64,000 nt of DNA from CAJQQK01 sp049116495. GTDB lineage: Bacteria > Pseudomonadota > Alphaproteobacteria > Rhizobiales > Hyphomicrobiaceae. Under the pieces are notes generated by a model, which saw only the letters and a program-made list of their open reading frames with translations, was not told the DNA's origin and did not search any database. The position numbers and the translations under genes were made by a program. This document shows positions 18,221-27,402 of this stretch, piece by piece. Position 1 is the first letter of the stretch, and each line of letters starts with the position of its first letter. The DNA lies in assembly GCA_049116495.1 (NCBI GenBank), contig JAGDYV010000029.1, positions 25,451 through 89,450 of the forward strand, in the 5' to 3' direction.

Positions 18221-19684
18221 ATGACCGCCGCCAACATTGTAATTCGCAACGTGCAACTGATTGACGGCACGGGCGCACCTAGCCGACCGGCCGATGTCGC
18301 CTTTACCGACGACCGCATCAGCGCGATTGGCGAAACGCTCAATCTCAGCGCGGCCGAGGAAATCGATGCGCAGGGCCTCATCCTCGCGCCCGGCTTCATC
18401 GACGCCCACACCCATGATGACCGTATCGTTCTGGTCGACCCGGCGATGAGCTGCAAGATCAGCCAGGGCGTCACGACCGTGGTGACCGGCAACTGTGGCA
18501 TATCCATTGCTCCTGTTAGCATCGACCAACGCCCGCCTGCGCCGCTTGACCTGATCGGTAAAGCGCCCGACCAGTTCTTTGGATCGTTCTCAGATTATTT
18601 TGGTGCTTTGGACGCCGCACCGCCCGCCGTCAACGTGGTCGCACAGGCCGGTCACAGCTCACTGCGCGTCATGGCAATGAGCGAACTTGACCGCCCAGCG
18701 ACGCCCGCGGAAATCGATGCGATGCGCGGGGCCCTGAAACAAGCAATGATGGACGGCGCCGCCGGCCTCTCTACTGGCCTGGCCTATCAGCCAGCCCATG
18801 CGGCGCCAACGGAAGAGATCGAGGCATTGGCAGCCGTGACGGCAGAGTTTAACGGCTTTCACTCAACCCATATGCGCGACGAGGGCCAAGGCGTCATGAC
18901 CTCCCTCGCAGAGACATTCCGTATCGGGCAGACGGCGCGCATTCCCGTCATCATTTCACACCACAAGTGCTCAGGCATTCCCAACCACGGCCAATCGCGC
19001 AACACGCTGCCGTTCATCGAAGAATCCCGCGCCAAACAGCCCATCGCGCTTGATTGTTATCCCTATGTTGCAAGCTCGACGGTGCTTGACACGGCCCGTG
19101 TTGCCGAGGCGTCGAAAACCGTTATTGCCTGGTCAACAAAGCTTCCAGAGCAGGCCGGCAAGGACTTGGCCGACATCGCAAAGGATTTGTCGCTCAGTAT
19201 TGATGAGGCGATCAACGCGCTGCAACCAGCTGGGGCCATCTACTTCAATATGAACGAGGAAGACGTGCGCCGCATTCTCAGCTTCCCCGCCACCATGATC
19301 GGCTCCGACGGTCTGCCACACGATGAGTTTCCGCATCCGCGCCTGTGGGGCACCTTCCCGCGCGTTCTTGGCCATTATTCGCGCGATGTTGGGCTGTTTT
19401 CGCTGGAAGAAGCCGTTCGGAAAATGACATCACTGACGGCGTCGGCGTTCGGCATCAAGGACCGCGGCGTCATTGTCGAAGGCAACTTTGCCGATGTGGT
19501 CCTGTTCGACGCAAAGACTATTGTCGATTCAGCCACGTTCGAGAATCCTGCAGAGCCAGCCGCCGGGATTTCGAAGGTGTTCGTCAACGGCGCATGCGTC
19601 TGGCAGGACGGGACGGCAACCGGATCACGTCCCGGACGCGGCCTGCGGCGCCAATCCCTGACACCGCTGCATTTCGCAGCTTAG
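18221..19684 (+). CDS. N-acyl-D-amino-acid deacylase family amidohydrolase
   Basis: D-aminoacylase-type amidohydrolase of 487 residues. It shows the N-terminal beta-sandwich start IVIRNVQLIDGTGAP, the metal site APGFIDAHTHDD (about 62-73), GVTTVVTGNCG (about 87-97) and a later catalytic Asp in MIGSDGLPHDEFPHPR; the C-terminus returns with GNFADVVLFD. These zinc enzymes remove acyl groups from N-acyl-D-amino acids in the cytoplasm. It is followed after 67 bp by an M20 peptidase on the same strand, and together they could process N-acylated or N-carbamoylated amino acids. Confidence 0.85.
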   Translation: MTAANIVIRNVQLIDGTGAPSRPADVAFTDDRISAIGETLNLSAAEEIDAQGLILAPGFIDAHTHDDRIVLVDPAMSCKISQGVTTVVTGNCGISIAPVSIDQRPPAPLDLIGKAPDQFFGSFSDYFGALDAAPPAVNVVAQAGHSSLRVMAMSELDRPATPAEIDAMRGALKQAMMDGAAGLSTGLAYQPAHAAPTEEIEALAAVTAEFNGFHSTHMRDEGQGVMTSLAETFRIGQTARIPVIISHHKCSGIPNHGQSRNTLPFIEESRAKQPIALDCYPYVASSTVLDTARVAEASKTVIAWSTKLPEQAGKDLADIAKDLSLSIDEAINALQPAGAIYFNMNEEDVRRILSFPATMIGSDGLPHDEFPHPRLWGTFPRVLGHYSRDVGLFSLEEAVRKMTSLTASAFGIKDRGVIVEGNFADVVLFDAKTIVDSATFENPAEPAAGISKVFVNGACVWQDGTATGSRPGRGLRRQSLTPLHFAA

Positions 19685-19751
19685 TTGCCGACCCTTTTGT
19701 CGACCTCCGCGTTGATCTTGATTCATTCGCCACTTTGCCCAGGAGAAGGTT

Positions 19752-20870
19752 GTGGAGTTACCGAGTACCGAAGAGCTTCTCAACAGCATCCGTCGCTGGG
19801 TCGAGATTGAAAGCAAATCCGCCAATGCTGCCGGCGTCAACCGCATGATGGATGATGTCGAGGGGTTGTTTCGTAAAGCAGGTGCACACGTCGAGCGCAT
19901 TCCCAACCAGGACGGGTTCGGCGACTGCGTATCGGTCGCGTCGCCGTGGGGCGGGGACGGCCCCGGTATCCTGGTGCTGAGCCATCTCGATACCGTCCAC
20001 CCGACGGGCACGCTGGAGGCCAATCCGTTTCGCGTCGACGGTGACAGGGCCTACGGGCCTGGCAGCTATGACATGAAGGGTGGTGCCTACCTCGGTTTCG
20101 CCGCCTATCAATCACTGGTCTGCGAAAGCCTGCAGACGCCGCTGCCAATTCGGTTTCTTTACGTCTCCGACGAAGAAGTCGGCAGCCGATCGTCACGCGC
20201 CCTCATCGAGGCCGCCGGCGACAAGGCGAAGTATGTGCTCGTAACGGAGCCCGCCCGGCGTGACGGCAAGGTCGTCACCGGCAGAAGGGGAAGCGCACGC
20301 TACGAGATCACGGCACGAGGCCGGCCCGCTCACTCCGGCACGCAGCACGCCGAGGGGCGCAGTGCCATTCGCGAACTTGCCCGGCATATTCTCGTGATCG
20401 AAGACCAGACCGACTATGCACGCGACATGAACTTCAATGTCGGCCACATCATCGGCGGCACGACGCCTAACACCGTTCCGGAGTTCTGCACGGCACAGAT
20501 TGATTTGCGCGTCGGGGCCGTCGACGAGTTCGAGGAAATGGACGCTTTTGTCCGCAGCCTCAAACCAGTTGATCCAGATGTCGAACTCACCATTACGGGG
20601 CAACTTAATCGACCGCCCTATAAAAAAACGCCGGCGATTCAAGCGTTGTACGAACACGCCAGGAAGCTGGCAAACGAACTTGGCTTCGATATCAAGGATA
20701 CGGCGACGGGCGGCGGCAGCGACGGAAGTTTTGTTGCCGCGAAAGTCCCGACGCTGGATGGCCTCGGAGTTGGCGGTGATGGTGCGCACACGCTCGATGA
20801 ATACATGCTGATCTCATCGCTGCAACCACGACTGGGCTTGATGCGCCGCTTGATGGAAACGCTGGAATAG
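19752..20870 (+). CDS. M20 family metallopeptidase (CPG2-like)
   Basis: Di-zinc peptidase/aminoacylase of 372 residues, starting at GTG 19752 behind AGGAGAAGG. The metal ligands are visible: His in LVLSHLDTVHP, Asp in GPGSYDMKGG, Glu-Glu in YVSDEEVGS, Glu in LVTEPA and the C-terminal His in GDGAHTLDEYM. The order and spacing resemble glutamate carboxypeptidase CPG2, which cleaves a C-terminal glutamate or an acylated amino acid. No signal peptide is seen, so it acts in the cytoplasm. It probably forms an operon with the D-aminoacylase. Confidence 0.85.
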   Translation: MELPSTEELLNSIRRWVEIESKSANAAGVNRMMDDVEGLFRKAGAHVERIPNQDGFGDCVSVASPWGGDGPGILVLSHLDTVHPTGTLEANPFRVDGDRAYGPGSYDMKGGAYLGFAAYQSLVCESLQTPLPIRFLYVSDEEVGSRSSRALIEAAGDKAKYVLVTEPARRDGKVVTGRRGSARYEITARGRPAHSGTQHAEGRSAIRELARHILVIEDQTDYARDMNFNVGHIIGGTTPNTVPEFCTAQIDLRVGAVDEFEEMDAFVRSLKPVDPDVELTITGQLNRPPYKKTPAIQALYEHARKLANELGFDIKDTATGGGSDGSFVAAKVPTLDGLGVGGDGAHTLDEYMLISSLQPRLGLMRRLMETLE

Positions 20871-20876
20871 CGATCG

Positions 20877-21665
20877 TTAAGATATATCCAGGTAGTCCCG
20901 TAGCGCGATCATCAACGTCACCAAACCGATGATCGCAAGAATGATGAGCGCAGCGCCACGATAGTATTTGGCGCCGCCGCCTGAAAAGAACCGACTGCCA
21001 AACCACGTCCCGAATGAATACAGCGGCAGCAACACCAATCCAATCACGATCGCCTGACGAGTGAACAAACCGTAGTAGTAGAGTGGCGGCAAAGACGACA
21101 ACGAGATCGCCGTCATTACGGCCAGCACGTTTCCGCGTTGTCGCTCAGGCGCGCCGGCACGCGACAATGCAACCGCGACAACCGGCGGCCCGCCAATGCC
21201 GGCCGCGCCCTGCACCAGGCCGCCAACCGTTCCGGCAAATAACAGAATGCGCGCACTGACTTTCTCCTTCAGGCTCCACCCCATTGCCAGGAAACCGACC
21301 ATCGAGACGACAATTGCCGAAATGACGATCTTCATCAAACCCTGATCGACGGCGATTAGTATCCAGGTTCCGATTGGCGTTGCGGCAAAGATCGCTATTG
21401 CCATGGGAACCACAATCGCACGCTCGCTATAGCGGATCGCGTCGGGCAACAGTTGAACCGTGGAAGGCAAGCCCATAACTGTTACGATCGGCACCGCGGC
21501 ATGCGGACCAAACACAAGGCTGATCACCGGAATAGTCACGAGTGCCGCGCCGAACCCGATAAAGCCTCTGAGAAATCCAGCAAACAACGTCGCAAGCACA
21601 ATGATTGCGAAATGCCGATCAAGCGTCACGCCGGTGAGCTCGCTCACCCAGTCAGCTGAGATCAC
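20877..21665 (-). CDS. TauE/SafE sulfite/sulfonate-exporter family permease
   Basis: Membrane protein of 262 residues with about eight hydrophobic segments and the family's repeated G-rich blocks: GFLRGFIGFGAALVTIPVIS near the N-terminus and GLVQGAAGIGGPPVVA in the middle. TauE/SafE proteins carry sulfite, sulfoacetate or other small organic anions. It converges with the M20 peptidase gene, with 6 bp between stops. The substrate is unknown. Confidence 0.85.
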   Translation of the reverse strand: MISADWVSELTGVTLDRHFAIIVLATLFAGFLRGFIGFGAALVTIPVISLVFGPHAAVPIVTVMGLPSTVQLLPDAIRYSERAIVVPMAIAIFAATPIGTWILIAVDQGLMKIVISAIVVSMVGFLAMGWSLKEKVSARILLFAGTVGGLVQGAAGIGGPPVVAVALSRAGAPERQRGNVLAVMTAISLSSLPPLYYYGLFTRQAIVIGLVLLPLYSFGTWFGSRFFSGGGAKYYRGAALIILAIIGLVTLMIALRDYLDIS

Positions 21666-22027
21666 GGTCTGTCATCACCGCAACGATGCTCTCTTTTTAT
21701 CGATCATTTTCTGCAATCCTATTGTGCCGCGTCAACAAGTATGCGCCCGATTCACCGAGAGCGCAAAGGCGTCCGGCCACGCGCTAGTCGGGATGATTGA
21801 GTTCTCTCTCCTATCATTCGCGGACAACGAATGCGTGCCGAATCATCATTTTCTCTTGGCATACCAACCACCAGATGCCATGTTCTGCCCGTGAAGCCTA
21901 AACAGGCACGGACGCGTGAAGACGTCCGGCCGGTGCAGATCAGGGAGCGGGCGTTTGCCATACTCAAACGCTTATCGAAACGCCATCCGCGAGCAAAGCG
22001 CTCGAGGAAACGGGAGGACCGACTTCA
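21666..22027. other. Intergenic region upstream of tctCBA
   Basis: About 360 bp between the divergent TauE permease and tctC genes, expected to hold both promoters. The tctC end has a GGGAGGAC ribosome site (about 22012-22019). I see no clear promoter hexamers, hairpin or repeat. Confidence 0.4.
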
Positions 22028-22999
22028 ATGAACCTCAAGTTGATATCATCCGCATTTTTGGCATCCGGGTTGCTGACTGTGCCGGCGCTGGCTGAATGGA
22101 AACCAGCCAAGCCGGTTGAATTCGTCGTGATGGCCGGTAAAGGCGGCGGTGCAGACAAGGCCGTGCGCTACATGCAGGGCATTATCGCCGAAGAAAAACT
22201 CGGGCCGACCGTCACGCCGGTCAATAAGGCCGGTGGATCCGGTGCCGTTGCACTTAATTACCTCAAGGGTAAGAAGGGCGACAATCACACCATCATGTTC
22301 ACACTGAATAGCTTCTACACGACACCGCTGCGCCAACCGAAGCTTGGCGTCAAGATTGAAGCCTTCACGCCGATCATGCGTATGGCGGAAGATACCTTTT
22401 GTCTGTGGGTCAACAAAAAGCGCAAAGACGGCAAGGAGATCAAAACGGTCGACGAGTTCGTTGCGGCTGCCAAAGCGGCTGGCGATAAATGGATCATGGC
22501 CGGTACCGGCAAGAACTCCGAAGATAACCTGCTGACCGACTTCCTCAACACTGCCTATGGCCTCAAGATGAAGTACGTGCCCTACAAAGGCGGCGGCAAG
22601 GTTGCAAAACAGTTGGCCGGCAACAACGCTGACTCGACCGTCAACAATCCATCCGAGCAGGAAGGATTCTACAAGGGCGGTCAAACCCGGCCATTGGCAT
22701 GCTTTACTGACGAACGTATCGGGTTGTTTCCCGACGCGCCGACGTTCAAGGAACTTGGCAAGGATTTCGTCTACTACATGCAGCGCACCGTCGTTGGCGC
22801 TCCGGGCATGAGTGCAGACGCCGCAAAGTACTACAACACGCTGTTCACGAAAGTGTTCAATTCTAAGAAGTGGCAGTCCTACCGCACCAAAAAGGCGCTT
22901 CAAGGGAAGCCTTTGGCTGGCGATGAACTGATGGCGTATTGGAAAAAAGAACGCGGCATCCATGAGGTCATGTTGAAGAAGATGGGCGCGATTAAGTAG
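22028..22999 (+). CDS. tctC: TctC-family periplasmic solute-binding protein
   Basis: Extracytoplasmic binding protein of the tripartite tricarboxylate transporter family, 323 residues. A signal peptide covers about 1-22, with cleavage after ALA. The typical features are KPVEFVVMAGKGGGADKAVR, NKAGGSGAVALNYLKG and KYVPYKGGGKVAKQLAGNNAD. It binds a carboxylated substrate and delivers it to TctBA. It differs from the citrate-type consensus in the ligand region (KGGGADKAV), so the ligand may be another organic acid. The operon order is C-B-A. Confidence 0.88.
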   Translation: MNLKLISSAFLASGLLTVPALAEWKPAKPVEFVVMAGKGGGADKAVRYMQGIIAEEKLGPTVTPVNKAGGSGAVALNYLKGKKGDNHTIMFTLNSFYTTPLRQPKLGVKIEAFTPIMRMAEDTFCLWVNKKRKDGKEIKTVDEFVAAAKAAGDKWIMAGTGKNSEDNLLTDFLNTAYGLKMKYVPYKGGGKVAKQLAGNNADSTVNNPSEQEGFYKGGQTRPLACFTDERIGLFPDAPTFKELGKDFVYYMQRTVVGAPGMSADAAKYYNTLFTKVFNSKKWQSYRTKKALQGKPLAGDELMAYWKKERGIHEVMLKKMGAIK

Positions 23000-23064
23000 C
23001 CGGATAACCGATCTGACATTTGATACCGCCACAAAGACCAAGCGGAAGCCGGAGCAGGTTTGTC

Positions 23065-23613
23065 ATGAGTGTTCGTACAGCGGAACTTCTGATGGCAATA
23101 CTCATGGCAGCTTTCTCCGGCTACCTCATGATGAAGAGTACGGAACTTCCTTTTGGGTGGATCCCTGACGAGGGTCCCGGCGGAGGCGCATGGCCGTTCT
23201 GGCTGTCTGCTATCATGTTGATTTGCTGCATCGTTATGCTGGTCAACTGGGTCCGCCGCAAGAGTGCACCATCCCAATCTACCGAACCGTTTTTCCCACG
23301 TGGCGTGCTGCTCGATTCAGGCTCGGTTGCGCTTGCCTTGTTTTTGACGATTGGTCTGTTTGACGGCCTGACCTTGGGCGGCGTGCCCGTCCTCCCGGCA
23401 CTTGGCGCCTACGTCGCGATCTTCCTGTTTTTGGTGTTTTATGTCGGTGTTCTCGGACGACATAGCGTTGCGATCACTGCCTTGTTCTCGATTGCCGTGC
23501 CAGTGGCAACATTTCTGTTTTTCGAGTTGGCGCTCAAGATCATCCTGCCGAAAGGCATCACCGAACCTTTCTTCCTTCCGATCTTTAAATTTTTCGGCTT
23601 GGCTGGCCTCTAG
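23065..23613 (+). CDS. tctB: TctB-family small membrane subunit
   Basis: Small membrane subunit of the tripartite tricarboxylate transporter, 182 residues from ATG 23065, which has GGAGCAGG just upstream; an in-frame upstream start at 23020 is less likely. It has four hydrophobic segments, the second starting WPFWLSAIMLICCIVML, and a GPGGGAWPF loop typical of the family. It sits between tctC and tctA. Its sequence is weakly conserved, as is normal for TctB. Confidence 0.8.
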   Translation: MSVRTAELLMAILMAAFSGYLMMKSTELPFGWIPDEGPGGGAWPFWLSAIMLICCIVMLVNWVRRKSAPSQSTEPFFPRGVLLDSGSVALALFLTIGLFDGLTLGGVPVLPALGAYVAIFLFLVFYVGVLGRHSVAITALFSIAVPVATFLFFELALKIILPKGITEPFFLPIFKFFGLAGL

Positions 23614-23698
23614 TCGAATGGGTTCCGACCGACACAGCACGATCAAACGCGCTGATTGCTTCGCGTTGGCGTCGACAAGCACTGCCGAAGGGTAATAT

Positions 23699-25237
23699 AT
23701 GGCTGAGATTTTTGCACTTCTGATTGACGGCTTTGGCGTTGCCTTGCAGCCGCAGAACCTTGCCTTGATTGTTTTTGGTTGTGCCGCTGGCCTTTTTATC
23801 GGAGCGATGCCCGGTCTTGGCTCGGTCAATGGCGTCGCCATCCTGCTGCCACTCACCTATCTTGTCCCGCCAACCGGGGCCATCATCTTTCTCGCCGCGC
23901 TCTACTACGGCGCAATGTACGGCGGCGCGATTTCATCAATCATGCTCGGCATTCCCGGTGCCTCGACAGCCGTCGCGACCACGTTCGACGGCCGGCCACT
24001 GGCCAAGATGGGCCTCGCCGACAAAGCCCTGACTGCTGCCGCCGTTGCGTCGTTTGTCGGTGGCACGATCTCCGTCATTCTCTTCACGTTGGCTGCGCCG
24101 CCGCTCGCGCACATTGCACTTGTGTTTGGTGATCCGGAAGAATTTGCATTGATGATGCTAGCTTTCGCGACCTTCGTGGGTCTCGGAGGCGACGACATTG
24201 CAAAGACGATATTCTCGATCTGCATCGGTCTGGTTTTGGCGGCCGTTGGCTTCGACACCGTATCCGGCGAACCGCGACTGGTGTTCTTTGACATCACCAA
24301 CTTCATGGATGGCATTAAGTTCCTAGTGCTTGCCATCGGCATTTACGGCATCGGCGAAATGCTTTGGACGATAGAAGAAAACCGCCGCGCCAACGGCCAA
24401 TCGCAGCTCTCCGAAGCGATCGTTTCATGGAAGCGCACGCTGGCGAATATCCGTGAACTGCTTGGCACATGGAAGACGATGGTGATGGGATCGGTGCTGG
24501 GCTATTTCGTCGGCATCCTGCCGGCAGCCGGCGCAACACCTGGTTCGCTAATGGCATATGGCTTCAGCAAGCAAATGTCGAAAGACCCGGAGTCCTTCGG
24601 CAAGGGAAACCTTGAAGGCGTCGTCGCCCCTGAATCGGCGAACAATGCCGCCTCGACGGGTTCCATGCTGCCCATGCTGACCCTTGGTATTCCCGGCTCT
24701 CCGACAACTGCGATCCTGCTGGGTGGCATGGTTCTTTGGGGACTTGAGCCAGGCCCCAGCCTATTCACCGAGCAACCAGAGTTTGTGTGGGGGCTTATCG
24801 CTTCACTCTATGCCGCCAACCTGTTTGCCCTGGTTTTAAATATCGCGTTTATTCCAGCATTCATTTGGGTGCTAAAGCTTCCCTTTACCCTGCTCGCGCC
24901 GATCATCTTCGTACTCTGCCTGGTTGGTGGCTATGCGCCAAACCAATCGATGTACGATGTCTGGTTAATGTTACTATTCGGCATCGTTGGATACCTGATG
25001 CGCAAACTGGACTACCCGTTGGCGCCAGCGGTTCTGGCAATCGTACTCGGGCCACTTGCAGAACGCGCATTGCGTCAGTCGCTGCTGATCAGTGGCGGCG
25101 AGGTTTCGATCTTTTTCACACGGCCCTATTCCGGCCCGATCATGATCGTCGCTATTATCCTGCTGTTGCTGCCGCTCGCCGGTCCGATTATGCGGTTCTA
25201 CCGGGGCCGTAAAGCCATGAACCATCCGCAAGGTTGA
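23699..25237 (+). CDS. tctA: TctA-family large membrane subunit
   Basis: Main membrane channel of the transporter, 512 residues with about 11-12 hydrophobic segments. Family signatures are intact: IGAMPGLGSVNGVAILLP (about 37-54), YGAMYGGAISSIMLGIPG (about 74-91) and a second G-rich repeat ESANNAASTGSMLPMLTLGIPGS. It acts with TctB and TctC in sodium- or proton-driven uptake. About 85 bp separate it from tctB. Confidence 0.9.
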   Translation: MAEIFALLIDGFGVALQPQNLALIVFGCAAGLFIGAMPGLGSVNGVAILLPLTYLVPPTGAIIFLAALYYGAMYGGAISSIMLGIPGASTAVATTFDGRPLAKMGLADKALTAAAVASFVGGTISVILFTLAAPPLAHIALVFGDPEEFALMMLAFATFVGLGGDDIAKTIFSICIGLVLAAVGFDTVSGEPRLVFFDITNFMDGIKFLVLAIGIYGIGEMLWTIEENRRANGQSQLSEAIVSWKRTLANIRELLGTWKTMVMGSVLGYFVGILPAAGATPGSLMAYGFSKQMSKDPESFGKGNLEGVVAPESANNAASTGSMLPMLTLGIPGSPTTAILLGGMVLWGLEPGPSLFTEQPEFVWGLIASLYAANLFALVLNIAFIPAFIWVLKLPFTLLAPIIFVLCLVGGYAPNQSMYDVWLMLLFGIVGYLMRKLDYPLAPAVLAIVLGPLAERALRQSLLISGGEVSIFFTRPYSGPIMIVAIILLLLPLAGPIMRFYRGRKAMNHPQG

Positions 25238-25285
25238 TCAACCTGAAACAGGGCATAAACGACGCCAGCAAGTGACGGCTCAAAT

Positions 25286-27379
25286 TTATGCCAGCAGCTC
25301 TTGGCACTGCGCCGTCAACTCAGCAAGATCACGCACAAGCAGGTCAGATCGATGATGCTGGCTCTGTGCGGCATCGAATCTGTTTTGCCAGCTCATCGGC
25401 GCAGCGGGTCTGCGCGCCGGAACACTTGCCGGTTTTGCGGTATCGACTTCCTGGACCAATTCCAGGTCAGGAACTTCTGGCAAGTCCTGACGAGGTCCGG
25501 CGAAACTGAGTTGCCGGCTCTTCAATGACTGAGCCAGATTTGTACCATTGATTGAAAGTTGTAGAGACGCATACTCTATTTCGGATGCCAATTCGCCCTT
25601 GTTGATGACAACTAACTCCGAAACGATCGGAAGAAATTCTTGCAGGATCAGCGCCTCTAGGGCATCAGCAGCCTCCTCGGGCGTCACCCGTCGGCGCCAC
25701 CATCGGCGCCAGAACGGCTCCTCCAAATCAATCGCCAGTGTCTGCCCCAACGGCGCTTGCGACGGAAAAACAAAATCCTCGGACACCGCATTGAAGTCTA
25801 GATTGATCTGCACATCTGACTGCACTTTATTCATCAAGAACGCCAGCTGAGCCGTGGTCACGCGGAGCGCGTTCGTCACCTCTCGCCGGACCCGACGATA
25901 ACCATGCGTATGTGTCGCAAGAATACGCTGTCGTAGCTCGCTGATGTCGAAGTTGATTGTCGTTGCCGGCAAGTTGTTCGGGTATTGGTCGAGAAACTCC
26001 TGCTTTTTCGTAGCCGCAAACGTCTCGACCATATTTTGCAAATTAGATTGAGCTTGTTGTTCGTAAGCCGATGTGATGCGTTGCAAGGACGAAATTGCTG
26101 AATCCGTAGTCCGATTGATCTGCTGTGCCAGATCCTCCGAGAAGGCGACAGCTCGGGCTCGCTCCACTTCGTCGTCAAACAAGGCCCGGCTGATCGCACG
26201 CTCGCTCTGTAGTCTGGCAAGCTGCGCTGCGGCCTGCGAGCGGACCCCGTCTGCAAGCGTCATCAGAGTGGCTGCAGCCTGATGCACGTAATGTGCGGAA
26301 TGGCCGTGATGGATCAGCGCCGATATGGCATCTTCCAATTCGTCAAGCCAAGCCTCGGCAATCGGCGATCCTGTCGTAATTCCGGTGCCGGCACCACCCA
26401 ATGCGTTGCCGACAACGGTTGGAATTGTTGAATTACCCAACTCTTGACGAACGATTGACGTGATGTGATCGGTCATCGATCTGCGCTGCTCTGCCGCGTC
26501 CGGCAACAGGTCCACTTTGTTGATGAACAAAATCAGACGTTGCGTATTCACGCCGCGCAGGATGCGAAACAAGCCCAAGTCAGAGTCGGTGACACCTTTG
26601 GTGGCATCGATGAGCACGATGCAGGCGTCGCTCCCGTCCAAGCTTTTCAGCGTCATCTCCTCGCGCACGAGAAAGGGATCGTTCGTCCCAGGCGTATCGA
26701 TCAAAGTCAGCGGATAGGCAAACGGCTGCAGCGTAAAAAACAAATCGGCCGTTCGCGTAATATCTGCGAAGTTCTGCGTCTGACTATGCTCATCACCTGA
26801 CGGACCGGCCGAAACATACTGCGCAACCACCTCTGGCTGCAGGGTTGCAAACGAATGCGTCGACCCAAGCAACTCGGTGAAGGCCGGCCCCAGGCGTGCT
26901 TCTGCGCGATGGCGCATGGCCTGGACTTGCTGGTGCAGTTGCTCTGAGTTGAAGCCCGGTAGAAACCGCTCGGCCAGCTCACGCAATTTGCCGCCCTGCT
27001 CAGACAGCCGTTGCCATTCATCCGCGTCAAAGAAGCGAAAGTGAGCGCTTTGCTCGGGAAATCCGTGGAGCCCGAAATGCAATCGTGTAATGACGGCGGT
27101 CCAAGGTGCTTGCGAGGCGGGAAGCAAGTCTGGATGTCGGGCCAATGCATTGACCAACGTCGTTTTGCCGGCATTGACTTGCCCAATAATGGAAACCGAC
27201 AATCTTTGATTCTGGACCGCGTCGAGCGCCGTGGAAACCAACCTCGTCGCATCCGCATCGGTTTCCCGCATCAGCCGGCCACCCAACTCGACCAGACGAT
27301 CCTGCAACTCCTTGAGCTTTGACCCGACCGGTCGCCGTTCACTGCGCTTGGATGCCTGGCAGTGAAAGTCTTCAGACAT
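25286..27379 (-). CDS. Dynamin-like GTPase
   Basis: A 697-residue GTPase. The P-loop GQVNAGKTT is at 66-74, switch I threonine probably in APWTAVITRL (about 91-100), G3 LIDTPGTND at about 227-234 and G4 NKVD at 287-290. A helical second half (about 350-560) carries heptad-like stretches, and a basic aromatic patch FWRRWWRRRV near 590-600 could insert in the membrane. These traits fit bacterial dynamin-like proteins, which bind and reshape membranes and often work in pairs. Here the partner gene just upstream is not a second GTPase but an unrecognised 361-residue protein; the two stops and starts are 23 bp apart. Its biological role is unknown. Confidence 0.82.
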   Translation of the reverse strand: MSEDFHCQASKRSERRPVGSKLKELQDRLVELGGRLMRETDADATRLVSTALDAVQNQRLSVSIIGQVNAGKTTLVNALARHPDLLPASQAPWTAVITRLHFGLHGFPEQSAHFRFFDADEWQRLSEQGGKLRELAERFLPGFNSEQLHQQVQAMRHRAEARLGPAFTELLGSTHSFATLQPEVVAQYVSAGPSGDEHSQTQNFADITRTADLFFTLQPFAYPLTLIDTPGTNDPFLVREEMTLKSLDGSDACIVLIDATKGVTDSDLGLFRILRGVNTQRLILFINKVDLLPDAAEQRRSMTDHITSIVRQELGNSTIPTVVGNALGGAGTGITTGSPIAEAWLDELEDAISALIHHGHSAHYVHQAAATLMTLADGVRSQAAAQLARLQSERAISRALFDDEVERARAVAFSEDLAQQINRTTDSAISSLQRITSAYEQQAQSNLQNMVETFAATKKQEFLDQYPNNLPATTINFDISELRQRILATHTHGYRRVRREVTNALRVTTAQLAFLMNKVQSDVQINLDFNAVSEDFVFPSQAPLGQTLAIDLEEPFWRRWWRRRVTPEEAADALEALILQEFLPIVSELVVINKGELASEIEYASLQLSINGTNLAQSLKSRQLSFAGPRQDLPEVPDLELVQEVDTAKPASVPARRPAAPMSWQNRFDAAQSQHHRSDLLVRDLAELTAQCQELLA

Positions 27380-27402
27380 CGTTTCGCTGCGTCCCTGGAA
27401 AA

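Noticed and set aside
22046..23041. Minus-strand open frame of 331 codons over tctC
   Set aside because: Antisense to a typical TctC protein with signal peptide; nothing in it resembles a known family.
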